This document shows, piece after piece, positions 1-7,886 of a stretch of 64,000 nt of DNA. Made by a program: the position numbers and the translations under genes. The DNA lies in contig JBKQRV010000027.1 in NCBI GenBank assembly GCA_052143835.1, positions 1 through 64,000 on the forward strand, read 5' to 3'. Within the stretch, counting starts at the first letter, position 1. Each line of letters begins with the position of its first letter. A model generated the notes under the pieces. That model worked only from the letters and a program-made list of their open reading frames with translations. It did not search any database and was not told the DNA's origin. The stretch is from DASPPM01 sp052143835. Lineage in GTDB: Bacteria; Pseudomonadota; Alphaproteobacteria; JACZXZ01.

Positions 1-42
1 ACCAACGAGGCCGCATTCGCAGACGACGCGCACAATAACTGA
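1..42 (+). CDS. Possible 3' end of an upstream gene
   Basis: Reading from base 1 in frame 1 gives 13 sense codons (TNEAAFADDAHNN) and a TGA stop at 40-42. It may be the tail of a gene that begins before the window. The segment is too short to identify and has no other support, so it could be non-coding. Confidence 0.25.
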   Translation, partial: TNEAAFADDAHNN

Positions 43-105
43 CCCTTAGCTCGGCGAAAAATGTCCCGATCCCGAAATGCCGCCTCACCGCACGATATTT
101 GCAAA

Positions 106-131
106 GCCCTCGCTTGCGGGAGAGGGGCTTA
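106..131. repeat. Fragment of a CCCTC/GAGGG palindromic repeat
   Basis: The stretch contains CCCTCGCTTGCGGGAGAGGG, which closely matches the central hairpin of the longer repeat after mfd (55197-55339: CCCTCTCCCGCTTGCGGGAG...). It looks like a truncated copy of that dispersed element, placed just upstream of the first gene. Confidence 0.4.
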
Positions 132-155
132 GCACGATCGACGGCCGAGCCCGAC

Positions 156-1175
156 ATGCGTCGCTGGCTGAAGTCGAAGGCGCTCTCCCTCGCTCCCATC
201 GCCCGGCTTTATCGCGAGCGCGACGAGCTTCTGGTGCGCGTCGAGCGCCGCCTCGCCGAATGCCGCTCGCTCGAGCGCAGCCTCGGCATCGCCGCAGTCG
301 CGGAGAGGAGTCCCGCTGCCGCCGTGCGCGCACTGACGCCGCTCGGCCGGCTCTATCGCCAGCATCGCATGCTCGCGAGCCGCCTGCGGAAGCTCGAGGC
401 GGCCCATGCCGCCTTGACGCAAAAGCTCGGCGAGCGCGCACGTGCGGCCGATGAGAAACGCGCGGCCATCGCGGGTCGGCCGTGGTGGCATTCGATTGAC
501 CTCGGCGACGGCGTGGTGACGCCGGGACGCGTCTATCACTCCTACCTCACGCGGCTCGCCGAGCTCTTGCTGCCGGAGCGGCTCGACGGCCAAAGTGTCC
601 TCGATATCGGCGCCTGGGACGGCTTCATGAGCTTCGAGGCGGAGCGGCGAGGGGCCTTGCGCGTCGTCGCCTACGACCTGATGCCGGCCGACCATTTCGG
701 CTTCGCGCTGGCGAAGCGGCTGCTCGGCAGCCGGGTCGAGTATGTTCAGGGCGACGTCTACGACATGAAGCGCTCGCTTTTCGGCGGGGGCTTCGACCTC
801 GTGATCTTTTGCGGCGTCTATTACCACCTGCGCCATCCGCTTTTGGCGCTCGAGCGCATCCACGAGGTGTGCGAGGGCACGCTGCTCCTGGAGACGCAAG
901 TGCTGGACGCCCGCGTGGTGCTCGCCAGTGGCGAGGGCGTGCCGCTCGCAAGGCTCGACCCGCGGCTCGCCGAGATCCCCCTCTATCAGTTCCATCGCTT
1001 CGACGAGCTCTTGCGCGGCGACTTCAGCAATTGGTTCGTGCCGAACGAGAAGGCGGTCGAGGCGGCGCTCTATTCCTCCGGATTCGAGCCGCAACGACTC
1101 GCCGCCTGGGACGAGCGCGTGGCGTTTCGCGCCAAGCGTTTGCCCGGCACGCCCGAGTATTTGCGCCAAAATTAG
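156..1175 (+). CDS. Class I SAM-dependent methyltransferase, CmoB/DUF1698-like
   Basis: 339 aa. Residues 20-105 are charged and helical. A Rossmann-type methyltransferase domain follows. The segment PWWHSIDLGDG at about 109-119 precedes SAM motif I (VLDIGAWDGF, 148-157), an arrangement typical of the CmoB-like/DUF1698 group. FDLVIFCGVYYHLRHP further on is the post-II region of this group. I chose ATG 156, because the in-frame extension to 99 runs through a palindromic repeat and resembles no domain. The substrate cannot be read from the sequence. CmoB modifies tRNA wobble uridine, but relatives methylate glycans and small molecules. The gene is alone, 150 bp before a beta-barrel gene. Confidence 0.8.
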   Translation: MRRWLKSKALSLAPIARLYRERDELLVRVERRLAECRSLERSLGIAAVAERSPAAAVRALTPLGRLYRQHRMLASRLRKLEAAHAALTQKLGERARAADEKRAAIAGRPWWHSIDLGDGVVTPGRVYHSYLTRLAELLLPERLDGQSVLDIGAWDGFMSFEAERRGALRVVAYDLMPADHFGFALAKRLLGSRVEYVQGDVYDMKRSLFGGGFDLVIFCGVYYHLRHPLLALERIHEVCEGTLLLETQVLDARVVLASGEGVPLARLDPRLAEIPLYQFHRFDELLRGDFSNWFVPNEKAVEAALYSSGFEPQRLAAWDERVAFRAKRLPGTPEYLRQN

Positions 1176-1325
1176 CCGGCGACTCGGAATTTCCGACGCG
1201 CAGTCGGCGGTGCGTTGCACGGCGGAGTGGCGAGATGCGCGCGCTCGTGATAAGCTCGCGCCTTTCTAACCATAACAATTTCAAAACATTTGCGTGTTTC
1301 GATAAGGCTCGGAGGGCTTGGGCAC

Positions 1326-2156
1326 ATGAAACGTCACCTGCCGATGCGTCGTCGCGCGACGACCCTTCTCTGGTGCGTGCTGGGTCTGCCGCTTTTCCTG
1401 GCACAGCCGGCCGCTTCCGCCGAGCTTCAGCAGAGCCTCGGGATCGGACCCGAATTCTACTACTACCATTATACCGAGCCGAGCTTCGCCCATCTCCAGG
1501 GCGCCTTCTACGGCGTCGCCGGCTTCTACAAGATCACCCAGGACGCCTTTTCGCTCAAGCTGGAGGTGCATGGCGCCGGCGGCTCGCTCGATTACAGCTC
1601 GCCCATCTCGGGAACCGACAACGGCATCACCAATTACACGGTCGAGCCGCGCCTGCTCGTGCAGGCGACGTTCAAGGCCGGTTCGCAGGTGCAGGTGACG
1701 CCTTACCTCGGCTTCGGATTCCGCTATCTCTACGACGGGCAGGGCGGGACCATGTCCAGCACGGGTGCCTTCGGATACGACCGCAGCTCGAACTACTACT
1801 ACATGCCGTTCGGCGTCGAGGTGCCGATCGCGGTGGCACAGGGATGGAAGATTACGCCGACCGCCGAGTACGATCTCTTCCTTTACGGCCATCAGCACTC
1901 CTATCTCACGGACGTCCCGGGCTTCCAGAACGATATCGACAATACGCAGCACAGGGGCACCGGCTTCCGCGCCTCGCTGATGGCCGAGGGCAAGACCCCG
2001 ATCGGCGATTTTCAGTTCGGGCCCTTCGTGCGCTACTGGCGCATCGGCGCCTCGAACCTGCAGCCGGTCATCTACGACGGGATGCCGGCCGGATTCGGCC
2101 AGGAGCCGGGCAACCACACGATCGAGCTCGGCGCAGGGGCGTTCTACATCTTCTAG
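1326..2156 (+). CDS. Secreted outer-membrane beta-barrel protein
   Basis: 276 aa with a signal peptide: MKRHLPMRRR, a hydrophobic core, and a predicted cut after AASA at about residue 35. The mature chain alternates polar and aromatic residues (for example FYYYHYTE and YYYMPFGVEV) and ends in AFYIF, the aromatic C-terminal signature of barrel proteins inserted by BamA. No family is recognised with confidence; it looks like a small porin-type barrel. The ATG has GGAGG 10 nt upstream, inside an AT-rich leader (about 1267-1300) that may carry its promoter. No functional partner is adjacent. Confidence 0.7.
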   Translation: MKRHLPMRRRATTLLWCVLGLPLFLAQPAASAELQQSLGIGPEFYYYHYTEPSFAHLQGAFYGVAGFYKITQDAFSLKLEVHGAGGSLDYSSPISGTDNGITNYTVEPRLLVQATFKAGSQVQVTPYLGFGFRYLYDGQGGTMSSTGAFGYDRSSNYYYMPFGVEVPIAVAQGWKITPTAEYDLFLYGHQHSYLTDVPGFQNDIDNTQHRGTGFRASLMAEGKTPIGDFQFGPFVRYWRIGASNLQPVIYDGMPAGFGQEPGNHTIELGAGAFYIF

Positions 2157-2399
2157 AGCGTTTCCCGGTTCGACCGAGCCGCCTCTTTCCATCGTTAGCC
2201 GGCTTGACCCGCCTCCGGCCAATCGCCCATCGCCCGGATCAGGCACCAAGCTGCGGCGCTCTCGAGGCGCTTTAGCTATACTGTCGGCGATCTCGGCAGC
2301 AAGGTGAGCGTGGATCTCGCAAGGGCGAAACGACCGTGACATCGCGGGTCAAGTGCAGTCCTCGTCGCATCCTGGGAACGAAGGACGCAGCAGGTCGTC

Positions 2400-3500
2400 G
2401 TGGCTGATCAATGCGCTGCAAGCAAGCTCTTCGAGCCATTCCGGTTGAGCGCCAACCTCCTGGCCAACCGCATCGTCATGGCGCCGATGAGCCGCAATCG
2501 CGCCGATGACAACGATGCGGCGACGGCGCTGACCGCCCTTTATTACGGACAAAGAGCATCGGCAGGCCTTATCGTCACCGAAGCCTCGCCGATCTCCGCG
2601 AGCGGTCGCGCCGGCTTTCGCGCGCCGGGAATTTACACTGCGGCACAGATCGCCGGCTGGCGGCGCGTCGCTTATGCCGTTCAGGCCGCCGGCGGGAAAA
2701 TATTCCTCCAACTTTGGCATGCCGGCCGGATCCCCCATCCCTCGTTGCAACCCGCCGGCGCTCTGCCGTTGGCGCCTTCGGCGCTCGCGGCAACAGGCAC
2801 GCTCGCCACCGGCAAGGAGACGGTTTCGTTCGTAACGCCGCGCGCGCTTGCGACGGCGGAGATTCCCGGCTTGATCACTCGCTTCGCGGAAGGCGCGGAT
2901 AACGCGCGCCGCGCCGGGTTCGATGGCGCCGAGGTTCACGCCGCGAACGGTTATCTTATCGATCAATTCCTTCGCGACGGCTCCAATCGCCGCGTCGATG
3001 CCTATGGCGGCTCGCTCGAAAATCGTGCGCGCTTCCTGCTCGCTGTTGTCGATGCCGTTGCGCGAGCGTGGACGGCCGACCGCATCACGGTGCGACTTTC
3101 GCCGACGAGCCCCTATAACAGCATGTCGGACAGCGATCCGCAGCGGACATTCGGATTCGTCGCGGAGGCGTTGAGCGCGCGCGGACTCGCGGCACTCCAT
3201 GTCGACGAGACCCCTTCGGCGCCATTCGACTGGAGTGCCTTTCGCCGGCGCTATCGGGGGAGCTATATCGCCAATGCCGGCTATGACCGTGAGCGTGCGA
3301 AAGCTGCAATCGCGAACGGTCACGCCGACCTCGTCTCTTTTGGCGTCGCCTTCCTCGCCAATCCCGACCTAGTCGAGCGGCTGCGGACCGGTGCCGCGCT
3401 CAACGCACCCGATCGCGCGACGTTTTACGGCGGCAACGAGCGCGGTTACACGGATTATCCGACCCTTACGGCGCTGAGCGGCGATGCCGAGCCATCGTGA
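2400..3500 (+). CDS. NADH:flavin oxidoreductase, old yellow enzyme family
   Basis: 366 aa, the normal length for NemA/OYE-type FMN enzymes that reduce activated C=C bonds, nitro compounds or nitrate esters with NAD(P)H. Visible signatures are LFEPFRL...NRIVMAPMSRNRA at the N-terminus, LQLWHAGR, and the TIM-barrel motif ANGYLIDQFLRDGSNRR followed by DAYGGSLENR. SFGVAFLANPDLVERL near the C-terminus is the FMN-phosphate region. The start is a GTG; no in-frame ATG precedes the conserved N-terminus. A TATACT hexamer at 2277-2282 is a possible -10 but has no clear -35. The 3' end overlaps the COQ10-like gene by 17 bp, so the two are probably co-transcribed. Confidence 0.9.
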   Translation: MADQCAASKLFEPFRLSANLLANRIVMAPMSRNRADDNDAATALTALYYGQRASAGLIVTEASPISASGRAGFRAPGIYTAAQIAGWRRVAYAVQAAGGKIFLQLWHAGRIPHPSLQPAGALPLAPSALAATGTLATGKETVSFVTPRALATAEIPGLITRFAEGADNARRAGFDGAEVHAANGYLIDQFLRDGSNRRVDAYGGSLENRARFLLAVVDAVARAWTADRITVRLSPTSPYNSMSDSDPQRTFGFVAEALSARGLAALHVDETPSAPFDWSAFRRRYRGSYIANAGYDRERAKAAIANGHADLVSFGVAFLANPDLVERLRTGAALNAPDRATFYGGNERGYTDYPTLTALSGDAEPS

Positions 3501-3945
3501 GCGCCGCCAGCTTCCCTATTGCGCGCGCCGGCTCTTCGATCTTGTCGCCGATGTGGAGAAATACCCCGAATTCATCGAATGGTTCGTCGCGGTTCGCATC
3601 CGCCGTCGGGAAGGCAATGTCTTGGAGGTGGACCAGGTCGTGCGCTTCAAAGGATTGCGCGCACGCTTTGTGACGCGCGCCGTGCTCGATCCGCCACGGC
3701 GGATCGAGATCGCGTGCCAGGAGCCGCCGTTCAAGCGCTTCGATCAGCTGTGGACGTTCTTGCCGGCGCCGAAAGGCGGCACGATCGTCGAGTACGCGAG
3801 TACGCTCGAGCTGAGTTCGTCCCTGTTGCAGCACGCTATGCAAGCGCTCTTCGATGAGCGCCAAGTCGCCGTGGCGACCGTCGATGCCCTTGCGCGCCGC
3901 GCGCAGCAAATCTACGGGATCGCGCCGCAAGATCCCTCAGCTTGA
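3484..3945 (+). CDS. COQ10/RatA-type START-domain protein (ubiquinone-binding chaperone)
   Basis: 153 aa polyketide-cyclase/START fold. The N-terminus MPSHRERRQLPYCARRLFDL then VADVEKYPEFIEWF is characteristic of COQ10-like proteins, which bind ubiquinone and help deliver it in the respiratory chain. Bacterial relatives are also annotated RatA. The family length is about 150 aa, so the protein is complete. The gene starts inside the 3' end of the flavin reductase gene (17 bp overlap). The link to quinone is established for COQ10 proteins; a specific partnership with the reductase is only suggested by position. Confidence 0.88.
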   Translation: MPSHRERRQLPYCARRLFDLVADVEKYPEFIEWFVAVRIRRREGNVLEVDQVVRFKGLRARFVTRAVLDPPRRIEIACQEPPFKRFDQLWTFLPAPKGGTIVEYASTLELSSSLLQHAMQALFDERQVAVATVDALARRAQQIYGIAPQDPSA

Positions 3946-3987
3946 ACAGGGACCCGAGTGTCGCGGGCATTGCGCCGGGTTTGGCGG

Positions 3988-5478
3988 TCAATTCGCCGGT
4001 GCGCCATTTCCCGAGAGGACGGCGCCGCCGAGGGCGAGGAAGAGTTGTGCGGTGTCGGCGTACTGCTGCGCTTCGCCGCGCACCAAGCCAAGCCGGGCCT
4101 GGGTGTAGAGGCGCTCAGCATCGAGCACCAACAGGATGCCGGCGCTGCCGGCGCTGTAGCTCAGGCGGGTCAGCGCGAGCGACGCCTCGGCGGCCCTGAC
4201 CGCATGCTTCTGGGCGGCCACCTGCTCGGCGTCGTGGGTGAGCGCGCGCAGCACGTCGGCGACCTGGCCGAAGGCCTCAAGCACCACCTCCTCGTAGCGC
4301 GCCAAGGAGCTCTTGTAGCCGTCGATCGCAGCACGGCGCTCGGCCTCGAGCTCGCCGCCGTGGAAAATCGGCGCGGCCAAGCCGCCGATCACGCTCCATG
4401 CCGTGGCCGCGGCGGTGAACAGGTGCCCCGCGTCGAGCGCCTGCTGGGTCAAGGTACTCGTCAGCGTGATCTGCGGGTAGAGGTTCGCTGTGGCCACGCC
4501 GACTGCGGCGCTCGCCGCGTGAAGCTGCGCCTCGGCGGCCATGATGTCCGGGCGCTCATGGACGAGTGCCGAGGGAAGACCCAAAGGGAGCTCGCGGGGG
4601 AGGGTGAGCAGGTCGAGGTCGAACTCGGGCGGAGTCCACTCCACCGGCGTCTTGCCGGCAAGGATGGCGAGGGCGTGGCGGGCGATGTCGAGCTGTTGGC
4701 GCAGCGGGGGGAGGAGGGTGTAGTCGTTGGCGAGCTGGCTCTCCGCGGTCAGGACGTCGACGTCGGACACGGCACCCGCCGCGCGCGCCGACCGCACCAG
4801 CCCGAGATTCTTCTCGTCGTCCCTTAGGATATGCTCAACCGACTGAATCTGAGCACGGATGGAGGCGAGAGCTATGGCCTGGCGCACCACATCCCCGCTC
4901 AGCGTCAGCACGGCGGCTTCCAGCTCATAGGCCTGATAATCGGCAAGGGCGGCCTCGCCCTCGATCCGCCGCTTGTTGGCCCCGAAGACATCGAGGGCGT
5001 AGCTCACCGCCGGTCCGAGCGAGAGAAATCCGAACGCGGGGCTGGGCTGGGTCGTGCCGAGGAAGGCCTCGCCGTATTTCTGTCCGCCGGCACTCGCCGA
5101 GAAATCGACTTGCGGATAGAGCACACCTTCGGCGGCGGTCACCGCTTCGCGGGCCTCTGCGAGCGTCTCCCTCGTCGCCGCGAGGCTGCGATTGGCGGCG
5201 ACGGCCTGGTCGATCACGGCGTCGAGATCGGACGAGCCGAATTCCTTCCACCATTGCGGTGCTACCGGCTTGCCGGGTGCGAAGTGCTGCCCGTAGTTGC
5301 GGGCGTCCTCGGACGAGAGTTCCGCGCCGCCCGCCTTGGTATAGGCCGTGGCGGAAGGCGGCTCGGGGCGCGCAAAGTCCGGGCCGACCGTGCATGCAGA
5401 GGCGAGAATGGCGAGGGCGACCCAGGCGGCTCCTTGCCGCGCGCGCGCCAAAATTTTGGAAGTGCCGGCGCCCTTCAT
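3988..5478 (-). CDS. NodT-family outer-membrane efflux lipoprotein (TolC-like)
   Basis: 496 aa. A lipoprotein signal peptide ends in the lipobox ASA|C (Cys29), followed by TVGPDFARPEPP, the standard start of NodT/OprM-type RND outer-membrane factors. Two OEP repeats follow (about 90-280 and 300-490), with the typical LAAAYPQI-like motif seen as TANLYPQITLTSTLTQQ. I chose ATG 5478 because it gives the lipoprotein signal; a long in-frame extension upstream has no family resemblance. No membrane-fusion or RND pump gene is adjacent, so it must pair with a pump elsewhere or serve another exporter. It lies 142 bp downstream of the radical SAM gene on the same strand, so it could belong to the RiPP operon. 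Confidence 0.88.
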   Translation of the reverse strand: MKGAGTSKILARARQGAAWVALAILASACTVGPDFARPEPPSATAYTKAGGAELSSEDARNYGQHFAPGKPVAPQWWKEFGSSDLDAVIDQAVAANRSLAATRETLAEAREAVTAAEGVLYPQVDFSASAGGQKYGEAFLGTTQPSPAFGFLSLGPAVSYALDVFGANKRRIEGEAALADYQAYELEAAVLTLSGDVVRQAIALASIRAQIQSVEHILRDDEKNLGLVRSARAAGAVSDVDVLTAESQLANDYTLLPPLRQQLDIARHALAILAGKTPVEWTPPEFDLDLLTLPRELPLGLPSALVHERPDIMAAEAQLHAASAAVGVATANLYPQITLTSTLTQQALDAGHLFTAAATAWSVIGGLAAPIFHGGELEAERRAAIDGYKSSLARYEEVVLEAFGQVADVLRALTHDAEQVAAQKHAVRAAEASLALTRLSYSAGSAGILLVLDAERLYTQARLGLVRGEAQQYADTAQLFLALGGAVLSGNGAPAN

Positions 5479-5620
5479 GTCATCGGGGTCTCCTGCGGGC
5501 GAATCTCTGCGGCGGCGAAGGGCTTCGGACTTTTCTCCGGCCGCCAAGCCGTGCCTAGGAGTAACAAGGGCTCGACGGCAAGCGCAAGGCCCATCGCCAC
5601 GCGCCTGCCACGGCCCGTCT

Positions 5621-7558
5621 CTAAGCGAGGGCGCTCGCAGCGCGGCGCCGGTCGAATTCGCGCAGCAGGTAGGGAACCGTGCGCGACGCGCGGATTTCCT
5701 CCCAGGTCGGCGCGCGGCGGAAGCCCGGCTGGCGCAGCGGGAGCGCCAGGAACTGCTCTCCCTCCTGCAACAGAAGGCCGCGCGCAATGAGGCGCTTGAG
5801 GGCCACCTGGGTCGCCTTTGCGCCGAAGCTTTGGGCGACCGCCTTGTCGATCGCGTGCCGTGCGGTGATCTTCCAGCAGAGGCGAAGGATCGCGGCGTCC
5901 GCATCCTTGAGAAGCCAGTTCCGGCGCCGACGGCCCCAGCGCGCGTCGCGGACCTTGAGCGCGCCGCCCAGCTCCTCCCCCAACTCCTCTATGACAAGCG
6001 CGCTCGCGTCCTTGTGCTGTTGCCAGGCGCGGAATTCCCTGGCGGCGGGTGCCGTGTAGGCGGCGACGCGCTCGAGCTCCGCCGATCGCATGTCGAAGTG
6101 GTAGGCGAGGCGGCGAAGGCTCGCCTCCTCGAAGGGATAGATGAAACGGTAGACGGGTGCAGGCTCGAGCGTCACGCCGTAGGCGTCCGGACGATAGAAA
6201 TAGGGGCTGAAGCGGTCGGCGCGCGCACGGATGAAGCCGCTCGGCGGCTGCAGGTGACGCAGCTTGGGGATGAGGGAGGCGATGCGGCGATATTGCTCGG
6301 GCGTCTCGCCGGGGACGCCGTGGAGCGCCAGCCATTCGACGTAGACGCCGCTCTCGGCGGCGAGCTTGAGCGTCTGCACGTTCTGCAGCATCGTGCAGCC
6401 CTTGTCGATCAGCTTGAGGATGCCCGTGTCGAGGGATTCGAGGCCGGGCTGGATCTTCTTGATGCCGGCGCGCGAGAGCAGCACGAGCTGCTCCGGCTTC
6501 AGGTTCGCCTTCATCTCGTAATAGATGGTGACCTCCGGCCCCTCCTCGGCCAGGCGGGGGATGAATTCCTCGAAGTAGCGCGGATCGAGGATGAGGTCGG
6601 CGTTGGCGAGGTCGTTGCCGTAGTGCTGCGCGAGATAGGCAAGCTCGTCGTAGGCTCGGGTTTGCGACTTGCTGCGGTAGGCGAGCGTGAGCGCGTTGAG
6701 GCCGCAGAAGGTGCAATGATGCTTGGCACCCCACCAGCAGCCGCGCGAGGTCTCGAACACGGCGGCCGGCGGATAATATTCGGAGGCCACCCGCGAGCGC
6801 GCGTGCTCGGCGAAGAACTCGCTGAAGTCGGGATAGGGCAGGCTGTCCATGTCCTCGACCGGCACCGTCATGCGGCTCGGCACCACGCTCGCGCCTTCCT
6901 TGCGCACGGCCATTCCCGCCATCCCGGCGCAGTCCCTGCCGGCGAGCGTGCGGCGGACGAATTCGGGAAAGACCAAATCTCCCTCGCCGAGGCAGACGGC
7001 GTCGATGAAGGGGTATTTGCGGTGGAGCTCGACACCCATGTCGCCCTGGCAGTTGGTGCCGCCGAAGACGATCACGAGATGCGGGTAGCGCGCCTTGAGC
7101 CGCCGCGCCAAGGCAAGCGAGGCCATGTTCTGCTGGAAGGCCGAGGTGAAGCCGACAATGCCATAGGCCGAGCCGTCGACCTCGTCGAGGCAACGCTCGA
7201 TGAAGGACGCCGCCTCGTGACGGGCGGAAAGAAAAGTCATCAGCCGAGACGGCGTGTAGTACTCGGGATAGGCCTTCTGGAAATAGCCGGTGAAGAAGCC
7301 GAACTCGTCCTCCGCCGTCTCCCCGTGCGCCGCGGCGGCAAACACCCACTCGCCGACGTGCGCCATGTAATATTGCGGGTCGCTCAAGCAATCATGCGCA
7401 TCGGCGCCGAGTGCCTCGATGTAGGCGAGCGAGAAGTAGCGCAGGTCGCACGCAACGCCCGACATCTCCAGCTCGGGCTTGAGCAGGCTCAAGCCCATGC
7501 TGGGATAGTGCGGCGCCGACAGCGGCATGGAGGCGAGCAGGACCCTCGTCTGCCGCAT
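5621..7558 (-). CDS. Cobalamin-binding radical SAM enzyme, RiPP-maturation C-methyltransferase family
   Basis: 645 aa. The N-terminal half (about 1-205) is a B12-binding Rossmann domain (YGIVGFTSAFQQNMASLALA, then VFGGTNCQGDMGVELH). The radical SAM core has ETSRGCWWGAKHHCTFCGLN, giving cluster cysteines C274, C282 and C285 (C-x7-C-x2-C). This non-canonical spacing with CWWG...HCTFCGLN is the hallmark of the family named RiPP maturation radical SAM C-methyltransferase (TIGR03975, rSAM_ocin_1). Members sit beside precursors with NHLP or Nif11-type leaders. Here the small gene directly upstream (11 bp gap) is such a candidate. Family knowledge predicts methylation of an unactivated carbon in the precursor; the actual product is unknown. 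Confidence 0.9.
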   Translation of the reverse strand: MRQTRVLLASMPLSAPHYPSMGLSLLKPELEMSGVACDLRYFSLAYIEALGADAHDCLSDPQYYMAHVGEWVFAAAAHGETAEDEFGFFTGYFQKAYPEYYTPSRLMTFLSARHEAASFIERCLDEVDGSAYGIVGFTSAFQQNMASLALARRLKARYPHLVIVFGGTNCQGDMGVELHRKYPFIDAVCLGEGDLVFPEFVRRTLAGRDCAGMAGMAVRKEGASVVPSRMTVPVEDMDSLPYPDFSEFFAEHARSRVASEYYPPAAVFETSRGCWWGAKHHCTFCGLNALTLAYRSKSQTRAYDELAYLAQHYGNDLANADLILDPRYFEEFIPRLAEEGPEVTIYYEMKANLKPEQLVLLSRAGIKKIQPGLESLDTGILKLIDKGCTMLQNVQTLKLAAESGVYVEWLALHGVPGETPEQYRRIASLIPKLRHLQPPSGFIRARADRFSPYFYRPDAYGVTLEPAPVYRFIYPFEEASLRRLAYHFDMRSAELERVAAYTAPAAREFRAWQQHKDASALVIEELGEELGGALKVRDARWGRRRRNWLLKDADAAILRLCWKITARHAIDKAVAQSFGAKATQVALKRLIARGLLLQEGEQFLALPLRQPGFRRAPTWEEIRASRTVPYLLREFDRRRAASALA

Positions 7559-7569
7559 CGGATCTGAAT

Positions 7570-7812
7570 CTAAGCTTCCGCGGCGCTTCCGCCGTGAGAA
7601 TCGCGCTTCTTGCGGCGTCTCTTTTTGGGTGCCGCGCCGAAGATCTTGTGCTTGAGGGAGCGGATCACGGAAACGGCCTGTTTGTGGGGGTCGTAGCCGG
7701 CCGCTTTCAGCGTGCTCGCGGGCGACGAGAGCAGCTTCTTCCTGAATGCCGGGCTCCGGGAGGCTTTTGCGAGAATACTCGACATATCCTTGAACTTGAT
7801 CTTCTTGGCCAT
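7570..7812 (-). CDS. Candidate RiPP precursor peptide with nitrile-hydratase-like leader
   Basis: 80 aa, very basic. Residues 11-54 look like an NHLP/Nif11-type leader: FRKKLLSSPASTLKAAGYD (23-41) fits the NHLP pattern FRxxLLxxPxxxLKxxG. After the leader come KHKIFGAAP, a cationic block K63-R70 (KKRRRKKR) and a tail DSHGGSAAEA. There are no cysteines and no Gly-Gly cleavage site right after the leader, so the core boundary is unclear. The ATG is preceded by GAAGAGGAAG, a good RBS. It lies 11 bp before the radical SAM gene and 74 bp after the cyclase-ATPase gene, all on one strand. Precursor status is inferred from the leader resemblance and the neighbour. The alternative is a small nucleic-acid-binding basic protein. 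Confidence 0.72.
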   Translation of the reverse strand: MAKKIKFKDMSSILAKASRSPAFRKKLLSSPASTLKAAGYDPHKQAVSVIRSLKHKIFGAAPKKRRRKKRDSHGGSAAEA

Positions 7813-7886
7813 GGCAACTTCCTCTTCACGGGTCTTGATGGTTGTCGGGCGGAACGCTCCGATGCGCTCCGCTGCGGAAGACGCGG

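Noticed and set aside
2165..2190. GGTTCGACC resembling a tRNA T-loop
   Set aside because: No matching acceptor or anticodon arms in the flanks.
5479..5904. N-terminal extension of the efflux lipoprotein
   Set aside because: It would bury the lipoprotein signal and overlap the radical SAM gene end; no family similarity.
5348..7567. 739-residue open frame on the plus strand
   Set aside because: Antisense to the radical SAM gene; composition is typical of a GC-driven shadow frame.
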